From assembly GCA_000434395.1 (NCBI GenBank), contig FR878783.1, positions 1 to 44,357 on the forward strand: 44,357 nt of DNA, read 5' to 3'. The notes below the pieces were generated by a model. It saw nothing but the letters and a program-made list of their open reading frames with translations. It did no database searches and was not told the origin of the DNA. Positions 17,519-26,174 of the stretch are shown here, one piece after another. Position numbers and translations under genes: made by a program. Every line of letters starts with the position of its first letter. The first letter of the stretch is position 1. This stretch comes from Clostridium sp. CAG:568 (GTDB lineage: Bacteria; Bacillota_I; Bacilli_A; RFN20; CAG-288).

Positions 17519-19066
17519 CTACATCAACGGACTCCAACATTGGAGAATGATGGCAAAGAATCTAAAGAAAATATTATGTTTTTTAGCTGACTCTGGTTTG
17601 ATTTGAGTTGATTTCTCAAAGGATTTTTGGAAATCTTCATTAACATCTCTGATGATTTCTTTATCATCAGTATAAACTGCACTTTCAAATTGTTGATAAA
17701 AGCTACGCATATCTATATTGATAGAACCCATGATGGTTTCATCATCGGATAACATAACTTTTGAATGGACAAAGCAGTTGTTCAATGTATAAATCTTTAC
17801 TCCATACTTGAGCAACGCTTCGGCATTTGCCATACTGACCATATAGACCAAGGGTTTATCAGGAACATCTGGTAAGATGATTCTTACATCTACTCCACTC
17901 ATAGCTTTGTTCTTCAAAACATCATATATAGGATCATCTCCGACAAAGTAGGGTGTCATTATATAAAGTCTCTTCTTGGCACTCATCATCAATTTGAGGT
18001 AAGCATTCTTACCGATAGGAACAGGATAATCCAATCCGTCGACATAAGGAACTACCAAAGACTTTGATTCTTGTTTCTCATAAAGATTCATGAATTGACT
18101 GAAATCTTCGTGTTTTCTACTAACAAACTCGTAATGCCTTAAAAAGTCAAGAATCATTCTATCGACTGCTTCTCCTTCGACTTTAAGACCTTCGTCTTTC
18201 CAATATCCGTACATTCTCTTTTCATTCGTATATTCATCAGCTAAATTAGCACCACCGGTATAAGCCACCTTACCATCAACAATAATATATTTTCTATGGT
18301 CTCTATAATTTTGACCAAATGTAAGTATTGGAGTAAGTTTGTTAAAAGAGTAAACATGAATTCCCATCTTAATCATTCTAAAATAAGTTTTATCTTTTAA
18401 CTTAGCGTGGCTACCAAATGAATCATAAATGATTCTAACATCCAATCCTTCTTTAATCTTAGGCTCAACCAAATTTAAAATTCTATTCAATAATCTTCCA
18501 TCAGAGAAAATAAAGAACTCTATGAAGACATACTTCTTGGCATTTGCTATTTGTGTCAAAACATCATCGAAGAGCTTGGCACCTGTATTAAAATAAGTCA
18601 ATTTAGTGTTTTGATAAGCTTCAAATCCTCCAGCATTCTTCAAATAAGCAGCTACTTCATTATCATTTTCTACACCTTTAGGAATCCACTGCTCTGTTCT
18701 ATCAAATATCTTTTGATATTTTTTCTTATCGCCTCTAAAAAACAATTTATCGCTAGCTAGTATGTACACTATAAAACTAACTGGGAAAAAGACTAGCAAG
18801 AATAAGATCCATACAGTCTTACTCAAAGAATTCTTATCACTTACGATAACACTAAGTGCACATAAAATAGATATTACAGCAGTGATCACCAAGTACCAGA
18901 CAAAGACTTCGGCAACCCATATGCTCAACAATATAAGAATAGCAACTTGGGCTAATATAAGTATGCCCAAAAAACCTAATCTTAAAAGACCTATGAAATT
19001 TGAATCGGTCTTTATCTTAAATATCTCCTCTTGTTTACGAGGAATTCTTCTAAAACTTTTTCTCAT
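17519..19066 (-). CDS. cls: Cardiolipin synthase (phospholipase D family)
   Basis: A 515-residue membrane enzyme that joins phosphatidylglycerol molecules into cardiolipin. Two or three hydrophobic segments near residues 25-110 anchor it. Two phospholipase D catalytic motifs follow: HRKYIIVD with GGANLADEY, and HSKVMLSD with GSINIDMRSF. Both have the HxK(x4)D pattern intact, and length matches bacterial Cls. ATG at 19066 is preferred over a TTG six bases upstream. The gene starts a few bases after the stop of the upstream small membrane protein gene, so the pair should be co-transcribed. Confidence 0.93.
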   Translation of the reverse strand: MRKSFRRIPRKQEEIFKIKTDSNFIGLLRLGFLGILILAQVAILILLSIWVAEVFVWYLVITAVISILCALSVIVSDKNSLSKTVWILFLLVFFPVSFIVYILASDKLFFRGDKKKYQKIFDRTEQWIPKGVENDNEVAAYLKNAGGFEAYQNTKLTYFNTGAKLFDDVLTQIANAKKYVFIEFFIFSDGRLLNRILNLVEPKIKEGLDVRIIYDSFGSHAKLKDKTYFRMIKMGIHVYSFNKLTPILTFGQNYRDHRKYIIVDGKVAYTGGANLADEYTNEKRMYGYWKDEGLKVEGEAVDRMILDFLRHYEFVSRKHEDFSQFMNLYEKQESKSLVVPYVDGLDYPVPIGKNAYLKLMMSAKKRLYIMTPYFVGDDPIYDVLKNKAMSGVDVRIILPDVPDKPLVYMVSMANAEALLKYGVKIYTLNNCFVHSKVMLSDDETIMGSINIDMRSFYQQFESAVYTDDKEIIRDVNEDFQKSFEKSTQIKPESAKKHNIFFRFFAIILQCWSPLM

Positions 19067-19068
19067 AA

Positions 19069-19617
19069 TCAAGGCCTAACCTTCCTAGTATCTTCTATTA
19101 TTCTTTTTCTTTCTTTGACTAATGATTTAAACTCTGTATTAAATTTCTTGTTCTCCATCTTAAAAGTAGGAATACACAAACAGGGACATAAGATAAAGAA
19201 AACTCCAAAAAGAGAAAGAAGAATTATGGATGCATATAAAGGGATTCCTTCCGGGTATCCAAAATAAAAACAAAGACCTAAGACCAAACAAACGAAAAAT
19301 AGCAAAGAAAAGCTAAGGGCGAATATCTTAGTCCATTGATGTTTCTTAACCTTGGCTTTATTTAATTTTTTTACATTGCTTTCAAATTCCACTTCAAGCA
19401 ATTGGAGTTCTTCCTTATTGTCGATAAAGTGATCTCTTTCAAAAACAATATGATATGTTCTATGAAAGATAGCATCCCTTTTTTCCGAAGAAATCTTCCA
19501 TCCAAAAACTGAATAATAATACTTCACTTCTTCCAAACTAGAGACATCCACCATCAAGGATATCGTGTCGTTCTCCATGCCTATCTCTTTCAAGGCTTCT
19601 TTTAAATTCTTATCCAT
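19069..19617 (-). CDS. Unknown membrane protein with two transmembrane segments
   Basis: A 182-residue protein I do not recognise. The N-terminal 100 residues are charged and cytoplasmic-looking, with a coiled-coil-like stretch around 68-95. Two hydrophobic segments (about 102-125 and 127-150) follow, then a short Lys/Arg/Glu-rich tail. It sits directly upstream of cls, with only a few bases between its stop and the cls start, so a role near membrane lipids is possible but unproven. No clear ribosome binding site precedes the ATG. Confidence 0.68.
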   Translation of the reverse strand: MDKNLKEALKEIGMENDTISLMVDVSSLEEVKYYYSVFGWKISSEKRDAIFHRTYHIVFERDHFIDNKEELQLLEVEFESNVKKLNKAKVKKHQWTKIFALSFSLLFFVCLVLGLCFYFGYPEGIPLYASIILLSLFGVFFILCPCLCIPTFKMENKKFNTEFKSLVKERKRIIEDTRKVRP

Positions 19618-19747
19618 AGTACTTATTAATATATACGATAGTTAAAAGAAATGAATACAATAATTTTAATTAAATAAAGGGTATGTGCAATCGATAGATA
19701 AATCGAGTTAAATAAATGGTAATATACTACCGATTCACAGACAGATT

Positions 19748-20929
19748 ATGGAAAAGAAAATTAAATATTCGAAAGAATTAAATTTCAACTCAGAAGCTAA
19801 TAGAAATTTTATCGATTATATAAAAAAAGAAAAAAGAACCTTTGATGAGTATCCTTTAAATGAAATCGACAGTCTTATATTTGCTTGGATAAGTTATCTT
19901 CAAATTCCTAAGGATGTTGTAAAAGAATTAGATTCAAACCCTATAAGCCTAAGCGAACTTCTATCGAATGAAAAAGTAATAAAAAACATTGATAAGCTTT
20001 ATAAGCCAAAGAAAAGCCATGAGTTTTTCAAATCTATAAAGGAATCTAAAAGATTCAAAGATATAACAATCTGTGACTTCGTATCAAAAGAGAATTTAAA
20101 TAATAATCTTCAATACGGAAGTACATTGTTTAATCTTCCTGACGGCATAAAAGTCATAGGATACAAAGGAACTAATTCAACGATGAATGGATGGAACGAA
20201 GATCTGGATATGTGTTTTAAATTCCCTATTCCTTCTCAAGAAGAAGCCTTGATTCAAACCACTAGAATCATGAACAAATATCCTAATTCCAAGTTCATAT
20301 TAACAGGTCATTCAAAAGGCGGAAACTTAGCAGTTTATGCGGGAACATTCATAGATGAAGAGAAACAAAAAAATATTATTTCCATATATTCACATGACGG
20401 ACCTGGATTTCTAAAAGACTATGCCGAAAAAGAAGAATATTTAAGAGTCAAAGATAAAATCCATAAATTTATCCCACAATCTTCCGTATTTGGACTTCTC
20501 CTAGAATATACGACCAACTATAAAACGATTCAAAGCAATGGATTTCTAGTCTATCAGCATTCGCCTTTCACATGGTTAGTCGATATAAAGAAAAACATAT
20601 TTATCCCATCACCATCTTTGACTAAAATTGCGACATTGTTTTCCAAAGCTACTTCTTCCTGGATGAATACATTTTCAATAGAAGAAAGAGAAAGAGCTAT
20701 AAAACTAGTCTTTGGAATAATAATGGATAACAAAATTCAAACCTCAAAAGATTTGAAAAAGCATATTCCACAAGTGATTATTTCAATATCTAAACTAGAT
20801 GAAAACGATAAAGAATTCGTCAAAGAAGTACTGAAAGCATTCTTTAGTGCCGGAATCAATCAAGTTAGTCATGAAATAAAAGCAAATCCAAAAATAAAGA
20901 AAATTAAAACTAAAAAATCCGGAAATTAA
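19748..20929 (+). CDS. Mbeg1-like alpha/beta-hydrolase family protein (DUF2974)
   Basis: A 393-residue soluble protein. The segment YKGTNSTMNGWNEDLDM is the lipase-like RGTxxxxxGWxEDxxM motif typical of this family. GHSKGG (187-192) is the nucleophile elbow with Ser189, and an acidic residue in SHDGPGF is a likely triad partner. These are predicted serine hydrolases related to class 3 lipases, with no established substrate. A minus-10-like TATACT at 19723-19728 may be its promoter, but the -35 is weak. The ribosome binding site is poor. Confidence 0.82.
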   Translation: MEKKIKYSKELNFNSEANRNFIDYIKKEKRTFDEYPLNEIDSLIFAWISYLQIPKDVVKELDSNPISLSELLSNEKVIKNIDKLYKPKKSHEFFKSIKESKRFKDITICDFVSKENLNNNLQYGSTLFNLPDGIKVIGYKGTNSTMNGWNEDLDMCFKFPIPSQEEALIQTTRIMNKYPNSKFILTGHSKGGNLAVYAGTFIDEEKQKNIISIYSHDGPGFLKDYAEKEEYLRVKDKIHKFIPQSSVFGLLLEYTTNYKTIQSNGFLVYQHSPFTWLVDIKKNIFIPSPSLTKIATLFSKATSSWMNTFSIEERERAIKLVFGIIMDNKIQTSKDLKKHIPQVIISISKLDENDKEFVKEVLKAFFSAGINQVSHEIKANPKIKKIKTKKSGN

Positions 20930-20942
20930 TTTTCCGGATTTT
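20914..20942. terminator. Bidirectional terminator between convergent genes
   Basis: AAAATCCGGAAA (20914-20925) pairs perfectly with TTTCCGGATTTT (20931-20942) around a 5-base loop. The stem overlaps the last codons of the hydrolase gene and ends just before the stop codon of the minus-strand gene, so it can serve both. Confidence 0.87.
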
Positions 20943-20944
20943 GT

Positions 20945-21346
20945 TTACTTGGTCTTGATGTAAAGTCTCTTGGTCTTGGAGCATTCGTAGGCATAAGCAC
21001 GAATGATTCTTTCTCCTCCGGCCAAAGAGAACTTAGCTGCAGGCTCCTTTTGAGGTCCTACTTGGATGATATGAATTCCATAGTTTGTCTCTACAGCAAT
21101 CCAATCGATATAATTCAAATTAGCGGTTGAATGATTGGGAACTGAAACAGTCCAGTTGTTCATCATTCCATGTTCGATGACAGGAGTAAATGCTTGTTCT
21201 TGTTCAGCTTGCTCATCGGATTTGTTGATTTCATACATAACTTTTCCATCAGAAGTTAATTTTGATCCGTATTCAGACAATTTGATGACGACATCCTTAC
21301 CATCTTTACTCTTTAAAAAACGTATTTTTTCTTCATTGCTAGCCAT
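20945..21346 (-). CDS. Small soluble protein of unknown function
   Basis: A 133-residue protein with no signal peptide or membrane segment and no family I recognise. The C-terminal half looks beta-rich and contains the aromatic segment YIDWIAVETNYGIHIIQVGP. The middle has an acidic, Gln-rich linker (SDEQAEQEQA). GGAGG (21354-21358, read on the minus strand) lies upstream of the ATG. It stands alone, divergent from csoR. Confidence 0.68.
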   Translation of the reverse strand: MASNEEKIRFLKSKDGKDVVIKLSEYGSKLTSDGKVMYEINKSDEQAEQEQAFTPVIEHGMMNNWTVSVPNHSTANLNYIDWIAVETNYGIHIIQVGPQKEPAAKFSLAGGERIIRAYAYECSKTKRLYIKTK

Positions 21347-21385
21347 ATCCTTTACCTCCGCATAATGCTTATTTAATTTTAGGCT

Positions 21386-21449
21386 AATTTCATTGAAATT
21401 AAAATGGTTTGCCTGATAAATTTATAAAAAAATATATAAATTTCATCAG
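21386..21449. repeat. Cluster of palindromes in the csoR upstream region
   Basis: AATTTCA/TGAAATT forms a 15-base palindrome at 21386-21400. CTGATAAATTTATA (21413-21426) pairs with TATAAATTTCATCAG (21435-21449) with one bulged base. The first palindrome lies just upstream of a possible -10 (TAAAAT, 21381-21376 on the minus strand) for the 133-residue protein gene, so it may be an operator for that gene. Function is unproven. Confidence 0.4.
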
Positions 21450-21468
21450 CCTGAAATAAAAAAATAGT

Positions 21469-21497
21469 TTGACTGCTATACCCTACCCCCGTATACT
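21469..21497 (+). promoter_or_regulatory. csoR-copA promoter with CsoR-type operator in the spacer
   Basis: TTGACT (21469-21474) and TATACT (21492-21497) are separated by exactly 17 bases, the best promoter in the window. The spacer contains ATACCCTACCCCCGTAT, with ends and left half like the known CsoR operator ATACCCTACGGGGGTAT of Bacillus. CsoR bound here would cover the polymerase site until copper releases it. Confidence 0.8.
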
Positions 21498-21520
21498 ATA
21501 GATATGAAGAGAGACAAATT

Positions 21521-21820
21521 ATGGAAACTAAAGAGAAAAACTGTTGTAGACAGACAAAGAGAGATGAGGAAGATAAAAGACAAATAATAATAAGGCTTAA
21601 TAAAATAATAGGTCAGATGAATGGTGTGAAGAAGATGATAGAAAATGATAGATATTGTTTTGATGTATTATCTCAATTATCTGCTATAGATAAAGCTATA
21701 GGTAGTCTATCCAGCAAATTGATTGATCACCATCTGCATACATGTGTCGTGGATGACATTAAAAAAGGTGATCTAAAAACTGTAGATGAATTGGCCGAAT
21801 TATTTAAGAGATTTAATTGA
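21521..21820 (+). CDS. csoR: Copper-sensing transcriptional repressor CsoR
   Basis: A 99-residue all-helical DUF156-family repressor. The Cu(I)-binding triad is intact: Cys46 in RYCFDVLSQ, His71 and Cys75 in HHLHTCV. The family core IIRLNKIIGQMNGVKKMI is well conserved. CsoR represses its own operon in apo form and leaves the DNA when Cu(I) binds. An operator-like site overlaps the promoter just upstream and copA follows, both supporting copper rather than another inducer. Two extra cysteines (NCC, residues 8-9) sit in the N-terminal arm. The ribosome binding site is weak (AGAGA). Confidence 0.93.
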   Translation: METKEKNCCRQTKRDEEDKRQIIIRLNKIIGQMNGVKKMIENDRYCFDVLSQLSAIDKAIGSLSSKLIDHHLHTCVVDDIKKGDLKTVDELAELFKRFN

Positions 21821-21822
21821 AT

Positions 21823-24090
21823 ATGAAGAAAAAATTTAATATTGATGGCATGGTCTGTGCATCATGCCAAGCCACAGTAAAGCATGCAGTCGAAACAATA
21901 GATGGAGTTAAAAATGCGGATGTTTCTTTGATCAACAATACGATGATTGTCGATTATTCTCCTAAGAAAGTCAATGAGAATATAATCATATCAGCAGTTC
22001 AAAAATCCGGTTATGATGCTTCTATCTATGAAGAAGAACCATATCAAATGATGTTGAACAAAAGAAACAATGAATTAAAAAAGAAAAAGATAAATCTAAT
22101 AATCACTTTGGCATTCGTCATATTATTGATGATTTTTGCTATGGGTCCAATGATTGCAATGGAATGTGGTGGTGTGTTCATAACAAACAATCCATTCATC
22201 TTAATTCCAATACAATTAGTTCTATTAATTCCAATATTAGTTTTGAACTTCAATTACTTTACTAGTGGCACAAAAGCATTGATAAGCTTGCACCCAAATA
22301 TGGATTCACTAATATCTATAGGTAGTTTAGCTGCAATAATATATGGATTATATGTTTTCATTAAGATTATTGTTTTACAAGTACAAGATTCATTCTCTAA
22401 TATGGAAGAAATTCATAAACTTGGAATGAATCTATATTTAGAAAGTGCAGGAACAATCTTAGGCTTAGTAAGCCTTGGAAAATATCTCGAGTCAAAGTCG
22501 ATAAATTCCACATTAAATGCCATAGGTAAGATGATGAAGCTAATACCTGAAACAGCCTTTGTTATGATCGATGGAATTGAAATTAAAACTAAGATTAAAG
22601 ATATAAAAATCGGAGATATCATCTCTGTAAAACCTGGAGATAGAATCCCATTAGACGGAGTAATCATATCTGGAAATGGCGATATAGATGAGTCATCTAT
22701 AACAGGTGAATCAGTCCCAGTTTTTAAGAAAAAAGACTCCAATGTTATATCTGGCACTTTAAATACTAATGGTAGTTTTTTGTTTAAAGTAACCAAAATT
22801 GGAAAAGATACGACTTTAAATAAAATTGTTGAATTGGTCTCTCAAGCTAGCGATTCTAAAACCAAGATCACGCAGTTGGTAGACAAGGTTTCTCTATATT
22901 TTGTGCCCGTTGTTATTATCTTGAGCATTATCACTTTTGTCGTTTGGGCTTCTATTCCACCTAATGATATATCTTTAGCATTCAACTTCGCAATTTCAGT
23001 CTTGGTCATATCATGTCCTTGCTCCTTAGGATTAGCGACACCAGTAGCATCATTGATAGGAGCAAAACTAGGAGCAGAGAATGGAATTCTTATTAAGTCA
23101 AATCAAGATTTCTACGAGTTAAACAACGCCGACTGTATTGTCTTTGATAAGACAGGAACTATTACAACTGGTAAAATGACAGTTCAATCCATCAACATTC
23201 CAAAGGATGATTTAGATCATTTATTGTCTTTAGAATCCAATTCTAATCATCCTATTTCAAAAGCATTGGTCGAGTATTTAAATAATCAAAAAATCAATGG
23301 TAATGATAATCTTGTCTCTTTTGAATATAAACCAGGATTAGGACTTCAAGCTATTATCGATGGTCATATTTATAAATCTGGAAATATAGAATTTATAAAT
23401 CCAATTTTAAAAAAAGAAGAAAAAGAATTAATAGATTCTCTTTTGAATAAGGGGCAAACAATTATTTATGTATCAAAGGATGATGAGTATATAGGTTATT
23501 ACTCAGTATCAGACACCATTAAGAAATCTTCTAAAAATGCAATAGAAATTCTAAAGAAAAAAGGAAAAAGGATTATTCTATTGACTGGTGATAATGCTAA
23601 ATCTGCATCTTATTTCGGATCACTAGTCGGAATAGATGAAATTATAAGCGAGGTCAAACCCGAAGATAAATTAAATGTTATTTCAAACCTTCAAAAAGAA
23701 GGATTGAAAGTTGCAATGGTCGGTGATGGAATCAACGATTCACCTAGTTTAATAAAATCAGATGTAGGAATTGCAATAGGTGCCGGAAGTGATATAGCCA
23801 TAGATTCTGCATCGATAATTTTGGTAAAGAGTGATTTGATGGATGTAGTTAAGTCTATGGAGTTAAGCAAAAAAGTAAAGAATAAAATCAAGACAAACTT
23901 ATTCTGGGCTTTCTTCTACAATTCAATTGCAATTCCATTTGCCGCAGGAATCTTATATTTTCCTCCTATTTATTTTGCTTTGAATCCAATGATAGCTTCC
24001 CTATGTATGGCATTGAGTTCAATTACTGTCGTATTGAATTCATTGTCATTAAATTTGGTGAATTTTGCAAATTTTAAAGAAATAAGTTAA
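21823..24090 (+). CDS. copA: Copper-exporting P-type ATPase CopA
   Basis: A 755-residue P1B-type ATPase that pumps Cu(I) out of the cytoplasm. One N-terminal heavy-metal domain carries MVCASC (10-15). Eight membrane segments are expected; the sixth holds CPC (398-400). The catalytic set is complete: TGES (294-297), Asp442 in DKTGT, His476-Pro477, and GDGINDSP. YNSIAIPFAAG and MALSSITVVLNSL are the membrane motifs of the Cu(I) subgroup. ATG at 21823, two bases after the csoR stop, is preferred to an overlapping TTG at 21817. Confidence 0.95.
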   Translation: MKKKFNIDGMVCASCQATVKHAVETIDGVKNADVSLINNTMIVDYSPKKVNENIIISAVQKSGYDASIYEEEPYQMMLNKRNNELKKKKINLIITLAFVILLMIFAMGPMIAMECGGVFITNNPFILIPIQLVLLIPILVLNFNYFTSGTKALISLHPNMDSLISIGSLAAIIYGLYVFIKIIVLQVQDSFSNMEEIHKLGMNLYLESAGTILGLVSLGKYLESKSINSTLNAIGKMMKLIPETAFVMIDGIEIKTKIKDIKIGDIISVKPGDRIPLDGVIISGNGDIDESSITGESVPVFKKKDSNVISGTLNTNGSFLFKVTKIGKDTTLNKIVELVSQASDSKTKITQLVDKVSLYFVPVVIILSIITFVVWASIPPNDISLAFNFAISVLVISCPCSLGLATPVASLIGAKLGAENGILIKSNQDFYELNNADCIVFDKTGTITTGKMTVQSINIPKDDLDHLLSLESNSNHPISKALVEYLNNQKINGNDNLVSFEYKPGLGLQAIIDGHIYKSGNIEFINPILKKEEKELIDSLLNKGQTIIYVSKDDEYIGYYSVSDTIKKSSKNAIEILKKKGKRIILLTGDNAKSASYFGSLVGIDEIISEVKPEDKLNVISNLQKEGLKVAMVGDGINDSPSLIKSDVGIAIGAGSDIAIDSASIILVKSDLMDVVKSMELSKKVKNKIKTNLFWAFFYNSIAIPFAAGILYFPPIYFALNPMIASLCMALSSITVVLNSLSLNLVNFANFKEIS

Positions 24091-24159
24091 ACTAATACCA
24101 AGCTCATTTTATATAGCATTACTATAATAAGACTCGGTAAAGAAAGAAGGCAAATAAAA

Positions 24160-24201
24160 ATGTTATCAGTTTTAATGAGTGCTTTTTTATGCTTTTGCTA
24201 A
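24160..24201 (+). CDS. Possible 13-residue hydrophobic peptide
   Basis: A short frame between copA and the next lipoprotein encodes a peptide of 13 residues, mostly Leu, Phe, Val and Ala, ending in Cys-Phe-Cys. GAAGG lies about 9 bases upstream of its ATG, and TATAAT occurs at 24123-24128. It could be a leader peptide or chance. No conservation data are available. Confidence 0.25.
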   Translation: MLSVLMSAFLCFC

Positions 24202-24220
24202 CGGCGGGTATATCGATTAA

Positions 24221-24766
24221 ATGAAAACAAATAAAATATTAGCAATTACTTTAAGTCTTCCATTATCGTTCTGTTCAATATCATGTTCTAATTCTCTGCC
24301 TAAAAAAATAGACATGAGTTCTTATTCGATATCAGAAGGCTCGACTTTATATAATCAAAAACTTTGTAGAATTAGTACACCTATTATCGACGGTCAAGGA
24401 TTTTCTGGTATCAGTTTTAAGACTCCAGATTGGTCATTCTCAACAATGACAGTTTTCTTTAAGAGCGATTGTGCTCTTAATAGAGATGAATTATATACAT
24501 TTGCAACAAGATTTGACAGTGAAGCTCAGTTTGACGAGGAGCCATATAGTTGCTTAGGAACAGATTTTTATTCTTATTCCACAAAAACTACCAATAGCCT
24601 AGGAGAAACAGAATTTTCCTATGTTCCTAAACAAACAGACAAGGATATTGATGCATACTATATTGGAAACTTAGTGGAATACAATATAAAAAGAGAAGAT
24701 GGCTCAACATTCGAAGTATATGTATTAATCAGTGGAGCATTTGTAACAGTGCTGAATGTCGACTAA
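24221..24766 (+). CDS. Lipoprotein of unknown function
   Basis: A 181-residue protein with a lipoprotein signal and the cysteine in SISC. The mature part is soluble and aromatic-rich, with no family I recognise. It follows copA by 130 bases in the same direction, with a possible -10 TATAAT in the gap, so it may have its own promoter or be read with copper resistance. No Cys, His or Met cluster suggests metal binding. It ends three bases before the stop codon of the convergent phosphatase gene. Confidence 0.68.
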   Translation: MKTNKILAITLSLPLSFCSISCSNSLPKKIDMSSYSISEGSTLYNQKLCRISTPIIDGQGFSGISFKTPDWSFSTMTVFFKSDCALNRDELYTFATRFDSEAQFDEEPYSCLGTDFYSYSTKTTNSLGETEFSYVPKQTDKDIDAYYIGNLVEYNIKREDGSTFEVYVLISGAFVTVLNVD

Positions 24767-24769
24767 TTA

Positions 24770-25378
24770 TTAAGCAGTCGTATCTAATTTATTATTCTTC
24801 AGTAAGTTCAAATCGATGACTTTGCTATTACCAAGGTCATCGATTTTTATTTGAACAACTGCTAGATTTGGAATCGGTGTCTTGTAATTATATAGCATTG
24901 GATTTATGTTTATCAAAATCGACTTCAATATATTTGAATGAGTTACTAAGACTAATTTGGAATTCTTATAATTCTCAATCAAATTCTTATACCCTGAATC
25001 GACTCTTCTAAGCAATGATTCATTCTTTTCAAAACCATCAGCATTTTGTAATGAAGGGTTATCGTATATTTCAGAGATATTATCAAAATGAGTTCCTTCA
25101 AAAAACCCGAAAGATCTTTCTTTAAATTCATCAATCGTTTTAATGGACTTATCAGTTTGATTCAATTGAAATCTGATAATCTGTGCTGTTTCCACAGCTC
25201 TTTTTAGAGGAGAAGACAAATAACAATCGAAAGAAATCCCTTTTTCTTTCAAGGCTGCTCCTAATTCATAAGCCCCTTTCTCTCCTACTATAGAAAGAGG
25301 AATATCCTTTTGACCTTGGATGAGTTTATTCAAGTTATAAGACGTTTCACCATGTCTAACTAGATACAGGTCGATCAT
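24770..25378 (-). CDS. Histidine phosphatase family protein (phosphoglycerate mutase-like)
   Basis: A 202-residue soluble enzyme. The catalytic motif LVRHGET sits at the N-terminus, followed by LIQGQKDIPLS. The Arg of SSPLKRAVETA, the Glu in FKERSFGFFEG and the second catalytic His in LVTHSN are all present. The family includes cobalamin-pathway phosphatases, sugar-phosphate phosphatases and broad-specificity enzymes, and the substrate is not evident here. It overlaps the upstream membrane protein gene by four bases. Confidence 0.88.
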   Translation of the reverse strand: MIDLYLVRHGETSYNLNKLIQGQKDIPLSIVGEKGAYELGAALKEKGISFDCYLSSPLKRAVETAQIIRFQLNQTDKSIKTIDEFKERSFGFFEGTHFDNISEIYDNPSLQNADGFEKNESLLRRVDSGYKNLIENYKNSKLVLVTHSNILKSILININPMLYNYKTPIPNLAVVQIKIDDLGNSKVIDLNLLKNNKLDTTA

Positions 25379-26139
25379 TGAACAGCTCCTTTATCATTAT
25401 TAGATTGCAAGTTAACAACCTTGTTCTTCTTAGAATGTTCTTCTTTATTCTTTAAATAATATCTATAAATAACATATAAATATGGCATGCCCAAATTAGT
25501 TTCTATCAAAGAATCTATCAGCAATGTAGGAATAGAAGCTGAATTCCATTCTCTAATTCCATATAGAAGGAATGCCCCTTCCCATGCGAATTGAACACCT
25601 ATTCCAATTAAATTCAACCATAGAATATTCACTCTTTTTTCTTTGGGTACCATAAAGTCATAGATAATCAAAGCAAAGTATCCTATAGCTAAGATTATAG
25701 CCATTGGACCATGGTAAGCAGTAGTTGTCCTATATGTAACAATATTTCTACTTCCACCAAGTTCGGATATTGCAGGACATATAAGCCACCATCCAATGAC
25801 TAATATCAACCATAATTTCAAATCTTTATCTTTACTTATACAAAGCCATAAAAGACTAAAATTAGTTATTCCACTAGATAATTCATGCCATAACAAATAC
25901 ATGGCATATCCTAATTCCGAAGCATATTCACCATTAAAAATAACTACTCTAGAACGACTGACATGATAGAAGAAAACATAATCTACAATGTAATAAACGA
26001 CACCAAATATCAATCCAATAATTGCAGCATCTTTTCTTTTCTTATAAAACAAGAAGCAAACATAGAATATAACAAAAATACTATCCAAGATTATATAAAG
26101 AAGATTCAAGCTTCTATCTGGAGTAATATTTAAATCCAT
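25375..26139 (-). CDS. Polytopic membrane protein of unknown function
   Basis: A 254-residue protein with about seven hydrophobic segments and a Lys/Asn-rich cytoplasmic tail. Loop residues such as HELSSG, ELGGSRN and YHGPM look potentially functional, but I recognise no family. It lies 35 bases downstream of the MacB-like ABC protein and overlaps the phosphatase gene, so the three are likely one transcript. AAGGAA precedes the ATG. Confidence 0.7.
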   Translation of the reverse strand: MDLNITPDRSLNLLYIILDSIFVIFYVCFLFYKKRKDAAIIGLIFGVVYYIVDYVFFYHVSRSRVVIFNGEYASELGYAMYLLWHELSSGITNFSLLWLCISKDKDLKLWLILVIGWWLICPAISELGGSRNIVTYRTTTAYHGPMAIILAIGYFALIIYDFMVPKEKRVNILWLNLIGIGVQFAWEGAFLLYGIREWNSASIPTLLIDSLIETNLGMPYLYVIYRYYLKNKEEHSKKNKVVNLQSNNDKGAVQ

Positions 26140-26174
26140 ATTTGCTATTCCTTATAAATTCATATCATACATTG

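Noticed and set aside
15057..19617. Barstar-like inhibitor next to the barnase-like lipoprotein
   Set aside because: The flanking genes are clearly nrnA and cls, and the small protein upstream of cls has two membrane helices. None resembles barstar.
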